Shown here in pieces: positions 17,361-26,325 of a DNA stretch of 64,000 nucleotides (within the stretch, counting starts at the first letter, position 1; each line of letters opens with the position of its first letter). The stretch comes from Jatrophihabitans sp. GAS493. GTDB taxonomy: Bacteria > Actinomycetota > Actinomycetes > Mycobacteriales > Jatrophihabitantaceae. The notes under the pieces are model-generated. The model was given only the letters and a program-made list of their open reading frames with translations, searched no databases and was not told the DNA's origin. Location: contig NZ_LT907982.1 in the NCBI RefSeq assembly GCF_900230215.1, positions 4,573,568-4,637,567 of the forward strand. Direction: 5' to 3'. The translations under genes were made by a program, and so were the position numbers.

Positions 17361-20183
17361 ATGACGATGATCTATCCGAATGCGGGGGGCGCCCATGCGG
17401 AGATCGACGCGATGCCAATCATCGAACGGGTCGGGCACTGCGTGGTCGTACACAACAACACTGACTTTCTGGAGCGGGTCAGGCCGGCCGACGGTATCCC
17501 AGTCGAGAACGGGCGTGTTCCACTGGTCGTCGATCCAGCCGCATTGGACGACCTTCTGCAGCTGTCCCCTCGAGTTTTGGCCGCTCTTTCCCGTCAACTA
17601 CCACTCGGGTCCGTGGGGCGCCGGGGGGCGATCAGACTCCTGCTCAGCAATACCGGCAACGCCAAACCGGGGACGTTCGCCTTCGCGGCCGAGCTCTCCT
17701 TACGGCTAGATGTCGACGTACTGGCGCCCGAAGGTCCGCTGATGCTGCCACGCCGCGGCCAGATGTTCTGCACCGGTCCCTCAGGAGCTTGGCGTCAGTT
17801 CGTCGGCGGACGACCCGCCGGCCGGGAGGGGCCGCGGTTTCCGGCACCGGAGTGGCAGGATCTGCTCGCGCCTGACCTGCGTTCTCTGGGCACCGAACGA
17901 GTTTCCGTCACGTCCCTGCCCGCCGGGCTCTGGCTGCGATCTTCGCAGACGGTCGGTGCTACCACCGAGACGGACGCCGACTACGCAGCGGATTATGCCT
18001 ATTGGGTGCCACAGTCGGACCGGTACATCGCGCTTCTCGTCGGGCGACCGGGTGAGGTCAGCCCCTCCCCACAGGAGGTGTGTGAAGTCATTGATGGTCT
18101 TCCCTCGGCATTGCGAAGCCGAGCACTGCTGCTGCCCTATGGCCCGCTGGCCGAGGGCATGTCGCTGGCGCAGCAAATAGCCGACTGGTCGATCGGTTCA
18201 ATCCTCGCCGCGCACGTCCTGCCCGTTGAGACTCAGCGCTCCATGGTCGAATTCGTCGCCTACGACGACACCGGCACACCCACCTGGCGGCCCTATGTCA
18301 CCATCAGCCGCTACCGCCGCGGACATGATCCGCAGCCGTACATCTGGACATCACCGGTGGCGGACCTAGCCGAGGCCGACCACGGCGTCTACGAGATCGC
18401 CGATGGCTGGGCCCTCGAAGTGATCGCCTCAGGTATGTTCGTTCGACCGATGCAAGGCGCAGTCGACGCGAGTGCTCGCCACCGTCCCATACGAGCGGAT
18501 CGCATCGAACTGGCGATCGCGCCAGCGGCCGGGAGTACGGATCCAATTCCGACGCAGGTGCTGCAGGCAGTTGCCACACTGCTCGATCGACTGCCAACCG
18601 ACGACCGACGTCGCATTGACCTGATCTCCCGCAGCGCGCATCAGAGTGCTCAGCTCCGCGAGTTCGCCCATCAAATGGGCGTTCGTGAAGAAGGCCCAAT
18701 CGCTCCATCGGGGCCCGATGGAGGTCCGGGCCTGGCTGCGGTCCCCGCACCTGAGGGGGAAGCGGTCACGGCACCGCGCGAGTCACCGATCCGTCCCCAT
18801 GGTCCAGCACCAGCGACGGCCACGGCCCGATCGAGGGCCTCTGGCCGACAGAATGCGCAGGCAATTGCTGGCGATTCCGCTTCGCCCATGCTCCCGTCCA
18901 GGCCAATGACCCCAACCGCCGTGACCATAGCGAGCCCTGTTCCACCAGCCCCGCTGACCCGAACAGCCAGCCCGGCTCGCACCGGACCGATCGGCGAGCC
19001 GAACCCGCCTATCGGCGAGAACGAGGACGTCCCCACCGATATAGATGAGGCTGTCGCTGCCATCGACTACGAAACGGACAATGACACCCACTTGTACGAC
19101 ACCGACTCGTACGACACCGACCACTACGACGATGACTATGAAGAAGACTATGAAGAAGACGATGACTACTACTACGACGACGACTACGACGACGTCGGGG
19201 TTCCGCCCATCAGCGTCCACCCGGCCGAACTGCCACCCGCCGACGTTGAGACCACTGATGAGATCAAGAACGAATGGCTCCCCGTGCCCGCCGAAACATC
19301 AGCTGAGGCGTCTATGGAGCAGGCGCTTCCCGACACGCTAGTCGCCGCCATGCCGCAGGCCAGACTCTCGGCGTTTGCCCGCTGCACGCCGTGGAAGTCA
19401 CCATTCGCCGACCCCAGTGAGGTTGATGACGTACATGAACTGCGACGCCGGTTCGGATGGCAGTTCGATGCAGCGACCAATTTCGTGACGCAGCTACTCT
19501 CCGAGCGCCCTGGACTGCGTGGGCACGGTCGCGGCGAGGAGACCTCAGCTGACCTGGCGGTTGTTCGGCTCTTCGCCTCCGGGGCCGACCTCGGACTCAC
19601 GGATGCGATCAGGGCCGGAATGGTTCCGGAGTCTGAACGCTCGACGCTTCGCTGGCTGGTGGCCGGCCTACATCGACTGCCATCCCTGACCGGACCGGTC
19701 CTGCTCGGAATGCCAGAAGGTATCGACGCCGCAGCTGCATACGAGCCCGGAGAGGTGCTGGTCGAACCAGCGCCAATGCGAGCCGTTGTCGATCCGAATA
19801 CCCCACTCACTGGCCCGACAGAGTGCATCATCTGGTCGGCAACCGGGCGCAGGCTCGACGGCCTGGTCGATGCCGATCAACCGGCTCAAGTGATCTTCCT
19901 GCCAAACACCACCTTCGAGGTCATGGCGGTTGACCGTTCGACATCTCCGGCCCGCATCCTCCTTGCCGAGACGTCGGGTGGGAGACTCGACGAGCGTCGG
20001 CGGGAGCGCGCTGAGACGCGCCTGCGCCGGATCGCCTCCGCCCGCGCCGCCAACGGAGTGAGTCAGTCGATCCCGCTGCCCAGCGAGCCGGCCTGGCCAC
20101 CTTTCACGCTCTTGCCTGGGCTTCTCCCCCACCCTCCGGCGGCAAGTGTTCGTTCTGGCGCCCTAGAGTCAATAGTAGCCTGA
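17361..20183 (+). CDS. Large effector-like protein with acidic Asp/Tyr tract and ART-like C-terminal domain
   Basis: The protein is 940 residues. ATG 17361 follows AGGAGG by four bases; an upstream in-frame ATG at 17313 lacks such a site. Parts: an N-terminal domain of unknown type; a middle domain (about 190-400) shared with the divergent 257-residue protein; a Pro/Ala/Arg linker; an extremely acidic tyrosine-rich tract (about 560-620) of DTDSYDTDHYDDDYEEDYEE type; and a C-terminal domain (about 690-890). The last part resembles an ADP-ribosyltransferase fold: LLGMPEG, AAYEPGEVLVEPAP, CIIWSATGRR and VIFLPNTTFEVMAV. The last matches the usual LLPxGTxFxV strand; the arginine of the usual YRG strand is missing. 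Enzymatic activity is therefore doubtful. No signal peptide is visible, as expected for type VII substrates or cytoplasmic partners. The Asp/Tyr tract recurs in giant copy R. Confidence 0.7.
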   Translation: MTMIYPNAGGAHAEIDAMPIIERVGHCVVVHNNTDFLERVRPADGIPVENGRVPLVVDPAALDDLLQLSPRVLAALSRQLPLGSVGRRGAIRLLLSNTGNAKPGTFAFAAELSLRLDVDVLAPEGPLMLPRRGQMFCTGPSGAWRQFVGGRPAGREGPRFPAPEWQDLLAPDLRSLGTERVSVTSLPAGLWLRSSQTVGATTETDADYAADYAYWVPQSDRYIALLVGRPGEVSPSPQEVCEVIDGLPSALRSRALLLPYGPLAEGMSLAQQIADWSIGSILAAHVLPVETQRSMVEFVAYDDTGTPTWRPYVTISRYRRGHDPQPYIWTSPVADLAEADHGVYEIADGWALEVIASGMFVRPMQGAVDASARHRPIRADRIELAIAPAAGSTDPIPTQVLQAVATLLDRLPTDDRRRIDLISRSAHQSAQLREFAHQMGVREEGPIAPSGPDGGPGLAAVPAPEGEAVTAPRESPIRPHGPAPATATARSRASGRQNAQAIAGDSASPMLPSRPMTPTAVTIASPVPPAPLTRTASPARTGPIGEPNPPIGENEDVPTDIDEAVAAIDYETDNDTHLYDTDSYDTDHYDDDYEEDYEEDDDYYYDDDYDDVGVPPISVHPAELPPADVETTDEIKNEWLPVPAETSAEASMEQALPDTLVAAMPQARLSAFARCTPWKSPFADPSEVDDVHELRRRFGWQFDAATNFVTQLLSERPGLRGHGRGEETSADLAVVRLFASGADLGLTDAIRAGMVPESERSTLRWLVAGLHRLPSLTGPVLLGMPEGIDAAAAYEPGEVLVEPAPMRAVVDPNTPLTGPTECIIWSATGRRLDGLVDADQPAQVIFLPNTTFEVMAVDRSTSPARILLAETSGGRLDERRRERAETRLRRIASARAANGVSQSIPLPSEPAWPPFTLLPGLLPHPPAASVRSGALESIVA

Positions 20184-20389
20184 CGAAACGCCAGCGTACG
20201 GGCAACTCAATCTCCGCTCCGTCTACCTCGCTCCCCAAACCAACCGGTCGCGGCGCGGGCGCAGGTAGCCGTTGACAGCTGGATGTCGGTGCGAAGAACG
20301 AGATGAGCGACCGCGTTGTCCCCAGCACACCCCGTTCGCCCGGCACTGCGGGAGATGACTATCCGCTGACAATATATGGAGAATTCCTC

Positions 20390-20760
20390 GCCGTGTACTG
20401 ACCGGATTCTATCGGAGTGGAACACCCCACCGGGCCTGCCCCGGGCCGCTGGTGATCGCCATGTCCTGCGCGTCGACGATCAGGCTGGTCCGCATATGCG
20501 GGGCGAGTTGCCACCCGAGGACCATCCGGGTCGCCAAATCGATCACCGTCGCGGTTGAGCCGAGCTGTAACCCGCCGGCACCCCGACGTCCCCCGCGACG
20601 CATCAAACACCCGCTGAACCTGCTCCGCCAAATCCCGCCGCCGGCCTGACTGGGGGTTCGACCCCGTTCACCCACGCGCAATAGCTTGAGCGTGGGACGT
20701 TGAGCAGCCGACACATCCAGCTGATCGCGTAATGGGCCTTCCCCGCCTCGATACCGCGCA
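20390..20760 (-). pseudogene. IS3-family OrfB transposase remnant with internal deletion
   Basis: Three minus-strand pieces in shifted frames match IS3 OrfB: AISWMCRLLNVPRS.. near 20670-20750, LAEQVQRVFDASRGTSGCRRV near 20590-20640, and the DDE-core segment TATVIDLATRMVLGWQL with PHMRTSLIVDAQDMA near 20450-20550. The segment normally between the last two is deleted and frames do not join. The rest of the 20184-20942 gap shows nothing recognisable. Confidence 0.75.
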
Positions 20761-20942
20761 GCGCTCAACTCCGGCAGCGGGGGACCTTTCGGGTCGGGGT
20801 TCGGATGGAGAGCCGGACACTCAGGTAGGGGCACGTCCAGTTCGGGGGGCGGGCCGGGGCGGTGATACAGGTGTCTTGCCAAGTCAGCCAATGTCGAGTT
20901 ACACCCGCCTGAGTGGATTCATGTACCACGACGGGAACGACC

Positions 20943-21485
20943 TCAGGCAATCAATTGGGTTTCGTCGCTGCCCGGAGCAGACCGCAGCATACGAAGTGCG
21001 TAAAAGACACGGCTCTTGATCGTCCCCTCCGGAACTCCGAGCAGATCCGCGGCCTGGGCCATGGTCCGATCGCTGAGGATCGTCGCTACGATCGCCTCCC
21101 GATGCAGCGCGGGCAGTTGGTCAAGCATGTTCGTCACCACCGACTTGCGCAGCACATCTTCGCTGCTGTCCTCGACCGGGCTGCCGTGAGACTCGTCAAA
21201 GTCGATTGTCACCGGACGGGTGCGTGCGGCCCGATACCCGTCCATGACGCGATTGTGTGCGACACGCATCAGCCAACCCCGCACCGAGCCCAACTCCGGA
21301 GTCAGCCGATCCAGGTGCCGCCATGCGCGAATGAAGGTGTCCTGGACGACATCCTCGGCCCAAGCCGCGTCGCCTCGAGTGAGTCGCGTGGTGTAGTCCA
21401 ACAGTGGCTGCCGATGCTGATCAAAGAGATCTCGAATGCGGCCCTCGATGTTGAAAGGGGTTTCACACGCTTCATCAGTGGTCAT
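20943..21485 (-). CDS. Orphan ECF RNA polymerase sigma factor (SigL-like)
   Basis: The protein is 180 residues. Region 2 shows AEDVVQDTFIRAWRHLDRL and GSVRGWLMRVAHNRVMDGYR; region 4 shows LDQLPALHREAI and the helix-turn-helix AADLLGVPEGTIKSRVFYALRMLR. Together these are a complete ECF sigma of usual length. It resembles the second sigma factor at 29177-29755 (both share GSVRxWL.. and GTIKSR/GTVKSR..YALR). No anti-sigma gene is adjacent: the downstream side is an IS3 remnant, which may have replaced one. Its own upstream region lacks a clear TGAACC/CGT promoter. It could recognise the shared promoters of the island or be a decoupled relic. Confidence 0.9.
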   Translation of the reverse strand: MTTDEACETPFNIEGRIRDLFDQHRQPLLDYTTRLTRGDAAWAEDVVQDTFIRAWRHLDRLTPELGSVRGWLMRVAHNRVMDGYRAARTRPVTIDFDESHGSPVEDSSEDVLRKSVVTNMLDQLPALHREAIVATILSDRTMAQAADLLGVPEGTIKSRVFYALRMLRSAPGSDETQLIA

Positions 21486-21749
21486 GCATCGAGCTTCACG
21501 AATTGCTAGACCAATTTCGGCGGGGTAGGGCCTACGGCTTCAGAGTGCCCTCCCCCGTTGCTGGGGTGGGGATTCCCCTACTACACCAGCCATTCAGCCG
21601 CTCGAGGCACTTCACCGCCGCGGCGCCCACTCGGCGTCACGACCGAGGAGCGCCCTGGGCCGGTGAGTAGAGCATGCGGCCAACTAGCACGCCACGCTCG
21701 TCCAGCACTTATTGATTCTCGGTTACCGTGCGCTCAGTCGCCGAGTAGG
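21486..21749. other. Intergenic region between the orphan sigma factor and the small-protein gene
   Basis: No coding capacity is evident. It holds C-rich then G-rich tracts near 21550-21575 able to pair imperfectly. No clear TGAACC/CGT motif faces the sigma gene. Confidence 0.4.
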
Positions 21750-21778
21750 TGAACCAAGACGTCCTCAGCCGGCGTGTA
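21750..21778 (+). promoter_or_regulatory. Putative ECF-sigma promoter (TGAACC-N17-CGTGTA)
   Basis: TGAACC is at 21750-21755 and CGTGTA at 21773-21778, spacer 17. The predicted transcript start is about 20 bases before ATG 21804, leaving just room for the GAAGGAG ribosome site. Confidence 0.7.
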
Positions 21779-21803
21779 GCAAGTACCCAAGAAGGAGCAG
21801 CAA

Positions 21804-22001
21804 ATGACTATGACTACGGAATCAGACCAAACCGAGCGAGTCGAACTGGCCGCACATAAGCTCTTCGATGCCGAGTGCGCACTGCACGTAGCCCACCAGA
21901 CGCACGTTGATGCCTGGGTCGATGCGGCAAACCGAAAGCTCCACGACGCGATTTCAGATCTCCTGGCCGCCGAAGCTGAGAGTGGCTCGACCTCGTCCTG
22001 A
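21804..22001 (+). CDS. Small helical protein, family A (65 aa)
   Basis: ATG 21804 follows GAAGGAGC at good spacing. The core is LFDAECALHVAHQTHVDAWV followed by AANRKLHDAISDLLAAEAE, predicted all-helical and acidic. A second copy of the family lies at 26044-26232 with about 60 percent identity in this core (YDAECALHIAHQTRVDTWI). There is no WXG motif, signal peptide or Cys, so it is not a classical ESX substrate, although its size and helical nature are similar. The own promoter of the island type and a stem-loop overlapping the stop codon make it a self-contained unit. Function unknown; I infer a stress- or envelope-response small protein of the same regulon. Confidence 0.8.
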   Translation: MTMTTESDQTERVELAAHKLFDAECALHVAHQTHVDAWVDAANRKLHDAISDLLAAEAESGSTSS

Positions 22002-22013
22002 CGAGGTCGAGCC
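21984..22013 (+). terminator. Stem-loop terminator overlapping the stop of the small-protein gene
   Basis: GGCTCGACCTCGT pairs perfectly with ACGAGGTCGAGCC (13 bp, 4-base loop containing the stop codon). There is no long T tract, as is common for actinobacterial terminators. Confidence 0.7.
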
Positions 22014-22252
22014 AGGTGTTGACGGGCAGGCGCTACGAAGCCGGTTTCCGATATTTGTTCAGCATTCGGGGGATAGATCGAATTCCGAGCACCGGGGCTC
22101 GCGACACGAACTAGCGTGAAGAACGGGCCGCCCCCTTCCGTGTGGCCCGATGCCGCTCGGGCTCAACCTCTGTCTGCTGGCCAGCCAGAGGAGATTTGGA
22201 TGAATGGTGGTGAGTAGTTGTCCAGACCAATTGCGGGTGGTAGAAGCTACGC

Positions 22253-23838
22253 ATGACTTCCACCTTCACGCGGCGTGGCACGGCCGCTCTGGCTTCAACC
22301 GTTTTGATTTTCGGTGGGCTGGCCGTGGGCGCGTCGCCCGCGTTCGGCTCGCAGCCCGCCCACTGGCCCCGTCATTCGGGTGTGGGTGCCGTCCTGTCCC
22401 TGGGCGCGGCGCGGACAACCTCCCCGAGACCCGGACCACGATCACCCTGCAGCCCGGGGTCACCCTGACCACCATCCACCGCGGCGTCCCCGACACCACC
22501 GACGCCTGGACCATCGAGGTCTACAGCGCCGACCCGAACCCCGACCCCGACGCCCCGAAACTGGCCATCACCGACCAGACCGAAGCCAACCAATCCGCGG
22601 CCACCCTCACCGCCGCCGCACTGACCCCACGAGTCGAAGCCGTGAACACACCCCAGACCGCCGACACCGGCGGACTATTGGGCTACCGCACCCGCGTCAG
22701 CACATTCGCCACCGCCGCCGACGCCGCGACCACCCTCACCGCAGTGAAAGCGACCGGCCTCAGCGGCTCCGCGGTCTACACCGGCTGGGACGACGACGCC
22801 GGCAGCGCCCCATCCCAAGGCCCATGGAACCTTGACGTCATCTCCATCGACCCCCACACCTTCACCGGCCAACTCGTCGGCGACTACGGCCCCAACCTCT
22901 ACAACCGCGAACCCACCTTCGCCCTCGCCCCCGGCGACCCCGCAGGCGTCGCCGTCTACCACGGCATCATCGAACGCGAAGCCACCAACGGCCGACCCGC
23001 ATTCATCGTCCACGCCAACACCGGCCGAAGCGAAATCGCCCGCCTCTGGTGGCACGGCACCCTCCAAGGCGCCCACCACAACACCCTCACCCTCTCCGGC
23101 CTCAACCGGGTCCCCGGACTCATCCGCAACTGCGGCGAACCCGGCGACACCCCCACCTCCCAACCCCAACAAGACATCACCTGCACCAAAGCATCCGAAA
23201 TCGTCGCTTTCGACAACTCCTACGCCACAACAACACCAACCGGACCCGGAACCGAGGTCGTACTCGACGCAACCGGCCGGATCGTGTCAATCAACAACAC
23301 CCGCGTAACCACCATCCCCGCCGGCGGCCGAACCATCCAAGCAATCGGCGACGACGCCACAGCACTAACCACACTCGCCCAACACAACACCACACTACGA
23401 ATCGACAGCACACTCTTCACCGAAAACGGCCGACCACTACACCTCACCCCCGACGAAACCATCATCAACGGATCACCACTACTCATCCAACCCGGCCAAA
23501 TCCACACCACCCCCGCCCAAGACGGCGCCGTCCACCCCGGACAACCCAACTACTACTACGGCTGGGCCCACAAACGAAACCCACGCACCCTCGTCGGCAT
23601 CGACTGCCAAGGCCGCACCCTCCTCATCACCGCCGACGGACGCAGCACCAACAGCCTCGGCCTCTCCATCACCGAAGAAGCCAACGTCGCCAAATCACTC
23701 GGCCTCCAACAAGCAATGAACCTCGACGGCGGCGGATCCACCACCACCGTCATCAACGGACAAGTCATCAACACACCCTCCGACACCACCGGACAACGAC
23801 CAATCGGCGACGCACTAGAAGTACTACCCCCCACCTAA
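22253..23838 (+). pseudogene. Secreted phosphodiester glycosidase (NAGPA-like) gene with frameshift after the signal peptide
   Basis: The signal peptide (MTSTFTRRGTAALASTVLIF.., cleavage near AFGS) is read from ATG 22253. The mature protein continues in a different frame to 23838. The two frames must join within a GC-only run near 22396-22420, where frame-one sequence LPETRTTITLQPGVTL takes over. The C-terminal part carries NAGPA family signatures: GWAHKRNPRTLVGID, TADGR, and NLDGGGSTTTVINGQVINTPSD. The family (phosphodiester alpha-GlcNAcase) cleaves phosphodiester-linked sugars or matures exported polymers. A single indel is either a true inactivation or a sequencing error, since the remaining 480 codons are intact. 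A weak TGAAGA-N16-CGTGTG pair lies near 22117. Coding-strand composition is strikingly C/A-rich. Confidence 0.7.
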
Positions 23839-23850
23839 ACACCACCCACT

Positions 23851-23914
23851 GCGTGGGACAGTGGTGGTGCTCTTCAGCACGGGGGTGTTGAAGAGCATCA
23901 CCACCGTCCCACGC
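23851..23914 (+). terminator. Long stem-loop terminator between convergent genes
   Basis: GCGTGGGACAGTGGTGGTGC.. (23851-23878) pairs with the arm at 23886-23914 ending GTCCCACGC, about 28 bp with few mismatches and a short loop. It lies 12 bases after the NAGPA-like stop and can serve both directions. Confidence 0.75.
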
Positions 23915-24384
23915 CGATTTCGTCATAAAGTACTGGCGGATTGAACTCTCTGCCCTGATCAAACTACGTTGTCTTTGTGACCGCGCAACACTTCGAGGGT
24001 CATGGTTCGCGTGGCGGCGGCGCAGGCTCGCACAGACCGGCGACAAGGAATCGAGATCGCTCGACACGAAGAAACCGCCCACAGACCGCGACCAACGGCG
24101 TGCAGATCATCGGGCTCCGTGTATCCGGAATTGTCTGGTCGGTCCGCTTCGGCGGGCCGGTCCTCGATCCAGTTCGGCTCGGAAATATCTGGCGAAGGTG
24201 GCCCGCTCGCCCCTGAGCGCGCCAGCTGGCCGGCCGAAACGCAGCACGATCAACGCCTTGCGCGGTTTCACCGACCGTCTTGGAGTGGCCCCACCGGTAG
24301 ATCGCCTCGTACGAGGCCGACATCTTCTCCACATCGTGGGGCGGCCCGTCGACGTTAGCGACGATCGCGCAATACCTCTCGCGA
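23915..24384. other. 470-base region without a recognised gene
   Basis: A minus frame just downstream of the hydrolase gene (TTG 24401, overlapping its stop) reads LTFDDRERYCAIVANVDG.. and ..SYEAIYRWGHSKTVGETAQ for some 65 codons with plausible protein character before degenerating. It may be a truncated second gene of the hydrolase operon. I could not assign it. Confidence 0.3.
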
Positions 24385-25374
24385 TCATCGAACGTCAACA
24401 AGCTCGCACGAACGGGTTCCTCTCTCGTGGACTATCTCGTCAGGGGCACCGACATTCTGAACTCGCTGGTGCCTCCGGCGCTTGACCTCATGGACGAACG
24501 CCTGGACCACCTTCGCGAAGCGCGCGGAATCGTGGCGATGAGGCGAGTGTCCCGCACCTGGAAAGATGACCAATTCACTTCCCGGAACTCGCGACTGCGC
24601 CTCTTCCCCATGTCGTATCGGTATCACCTGGTCCCGATCACCCCAGATGAACAAAGTAGGTATGGCGGATTCCGTAAGCCGCCTTAGGGCAGAGACTCGT
24701 TGGCCGCCGCCGTCGACGACGGCGCGCAGCGTGGCCAAGAATGCCGCGCGTGTGTCGCTCTCACGCATCGAGTGCCAGACATGGTCGGCGTCTTCAACAT
24801 CCTTCAGGATTGGGAGTTGTCGATTGAGCACGCCACCAACTGCCCTGACGATATGCGGCAGGACAGACCGGTTCGCAAGCGCGCGCAGGATAATTCCTGC
24901 ACCCGGCGCAGAGGCGGCTCTGAGAAGTCCGGAGACATCTCCGCCGAGGCCACCGCTGGCGACAAGGACTAGCGCTTCACACCGCGACGGGTACTGATAC
25001 GCGAACTGGAGAGCAATACCCCCACCGAGAGAGTGGCCAATGAAGGTCGCCTGTTGGAATCCAAGCTCGTCAAGAAGGTCGCGCACGACATTGGCATGCA
25101 CTCCGGGAGAGTAGTCGGTACGTGGTTTAGCGGATCGCCCGTGGCCCAACAGATCAGGGACCACGATCGTCATGCCTCCATCTACTGCGCAGTCGACAAG
25201 ATGCGCTAGCGCCCTATCCCAGCTTCGGCCGTCGCCGCCCAAACCGTGCAACAGAACCACCACAGGACCGCGCTCGCCAAGCTGACGGTATGCGATACGG
25301 TCGCCGAAGAGCACGACCTCGCGATACTCGCCGAGTTCCGACCTGATATCCGGCCCGCGCTGTGCCTGATCCAT
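24385..25374 (-). CDS. Alpha/beta-hydrolase
   Basis: The protein is 329 residues. The fold signatures are all present: oxyanion loop VVLLHGLGGDGRSWD, VPDLLGHGRS, nucleophile elbow IGHSLGGGIALQFA (Ser), acid in FIWGDRDQVIP, and catalytic His in FPGAGHSPHRH. It resembles MhpC-like cytoplasmic hydrolases or esterases; there is no signal peptide. ATG 25374 was chosen because the open frame upstream (to 25686) is antisense to an IS remnant. Also, the putative promoter box at 25381-25386 would start transcription at or within a few bases of this ATG, implying a leaderless mRNA, which is common in actinobacteria. The substrate cannot be deduced. Convergent with the NAGPA-like gene. Confidence 0.85.
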   Translation of the reverse strand: MDQAQRGPDIRSELGEYREVVLFGDRIAYRQLGERGPVVVLLHGLGGDGRSWDRALAHLVDCAVDGGMTIVVPDLLGHGRSAKPRTDYSPGVHANVVRDLLDELGFQQATFIGHSLGGGIALQFAYQYPSRCEALVLVASGGLGGDVSGLLRAASAPGAGIILRALANRSVLPHIVRAVGGVLNRQLPILKDVEDADHVWHSMRESDTRAAFLATLRAVVDGGGQRVSALRRLTESAIPTLFIWGDRDQVIPIRHGEEAQSRVPGSELVIFPGAGHSPHRHDSARFAKVVQAFVHEVKRRRHQRVQNVGAPDEIVHERGTRSCELVDVR

Positions 25375-25380
25375 GTCTTG

Positions 25381-25409
25381 TCCACGCCTGATCTGCCCGA
25401 AGCGGTTCA
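25381..25409 (-). promoter_or_regulatory. Putative ECF-sigma promoter of the hydrolase gene (TGAACC-N17-CGTGGA)
   Basis: -35 box at 25404-25409, -10 box at 25381-25386, spacer 17. The -10 box ends only seven bases from the ATG, so a transcript from here would be leaderless. Confidence 0.65.
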
Positions 25410-25469
25410 ACGGATGGTGTGACCCGAACCGATCCAGATGACGGCCGCTAGTGCAACGTCCGGTTGGTG

Positions 25470-25710
25470 TGAGGTGGTCCTCGCGTGTCGCGCTTCGTGA
25501 TCTGGTTTGGGAGTTTGAGGCTGTGCACGGGGTGACGTGGCATGGCGATGAAGCCTGAGATCTTTTTCGTGATCTTGATCCGGATGAGGCGCGGCGGTTG
25601 GTAAAGATCGCTTGGACGACAAAGGACCGGGTTCGGCTGTGTCGAGCGGGGACGGCGTTGTCGTCGATGCAGGGTCGGTCCGTCATACAAGTTCGGGTGC
25701 TGCTCGGCGG
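25470..25710 (+). pseudogene. IS630-type transposase N-terminal remnant
   Basis: The plus strand reads DLDPDEARRLVKIAWTTKD and RVRLCRAGTALSSMQGRSV. This matches the start of IS630-like transposases (helix-turn-helix part), preceded by a fragment (WEFEAVHGVTWHGDEA) in a broken frame. The rest of the element is missing. Confidence 0.55.
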
Positions 25711-26043
25711 CGTTCGGCCCGCAGCGTCCGATCGGGCTGGCCGTTCACGCTGGCACCAGTAACCCGCACCGGACCGGGCACGACGCCACCATTGCCGTCA
25801 GCTGCAGTCGACGCTTCGCCGTGGCGACCCCTCGAACTACGCTCGGCTGCAACGTTGGCGAGCTCGCCATGGAATCCATAGTTCACCGCGTCAATGGAGG
25901 AATCGGTCCGGTTCTGGGCGCGAGGTCGGCATGCAAAGCCCGATACTCAGGGCCTCGCCTTAGTTGATGGTCTCTACAGACTGGGTGGCGACCAGGGTTT
26001 GCCGGGTCATTCCGACACTTACGTCGGGTACCGAACTGAGCGA
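25711..26043. other. Region without a recognised gene
   Basis: Short open frames on both strands have no family signature or good ribosome site. It is probably decayed sequence between the IS630 remnant and the small-protein gene. Confidence 0.35.
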
Positions 26044-26232
26044 CTACCCGCTCTGGCCGATAGCGTGCTGATATTCGACATCGGCTTCGTGGAGTCTGTC
26101 GCTGGCCGCCGCGATCCAGGTGTCGACGCGTGTTTGGTGCGCGATATGCAGTGCGCATTCAGCGTCGTACAGATGTTGCGCAGCAATGCTCAGCGGAATG
26201 GCACCTGCTGTCTGCTGGCCAACGTTTGACAT
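26044..26232 (-). CDS. Small helical protein, family A second copy (62 aa)
   Basis: ATG 26232 follows GAAGGAGAT by six bases; an upstream ATG at 26256 has no site. The core LYDAECALHIAHQTRVDTWI plus SDRLHEADVEYQHAI is clearly paralogous to the 65-residue protein at 21804-22001. It lies 93 bases downstream of the CHRD gene on the same strand with no obvious promoter or terminator between. It is probably co-transcribed with CHRD from the promoter at 28226-28253. No signal peptide or Cys. Function unknown. Confidence 0.75.
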   Translation of the reverse strand: MSNVGQQTAGAIPLSIAAQHLYDAECALHIAHQTRVDTWIAAASDRLHEADVEYQHAIGQSG

Positions 26233-26325
26233 GACGATCTCCTTCAGAGTGCTCAAGGGTGTTCACGCATAGCGGACGGATCACGTCTCGCCGAGGTATC
26301 GACTGCACCCGACTTAGCGGGAGCG

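Noticed and set aside
16886-17362. N-terminal extension of the 257-residue protein to 17362
   Set aside because: Would overlap the divergent promoter and start of the ART-like gene, has poor protein character and no better ribosome site.
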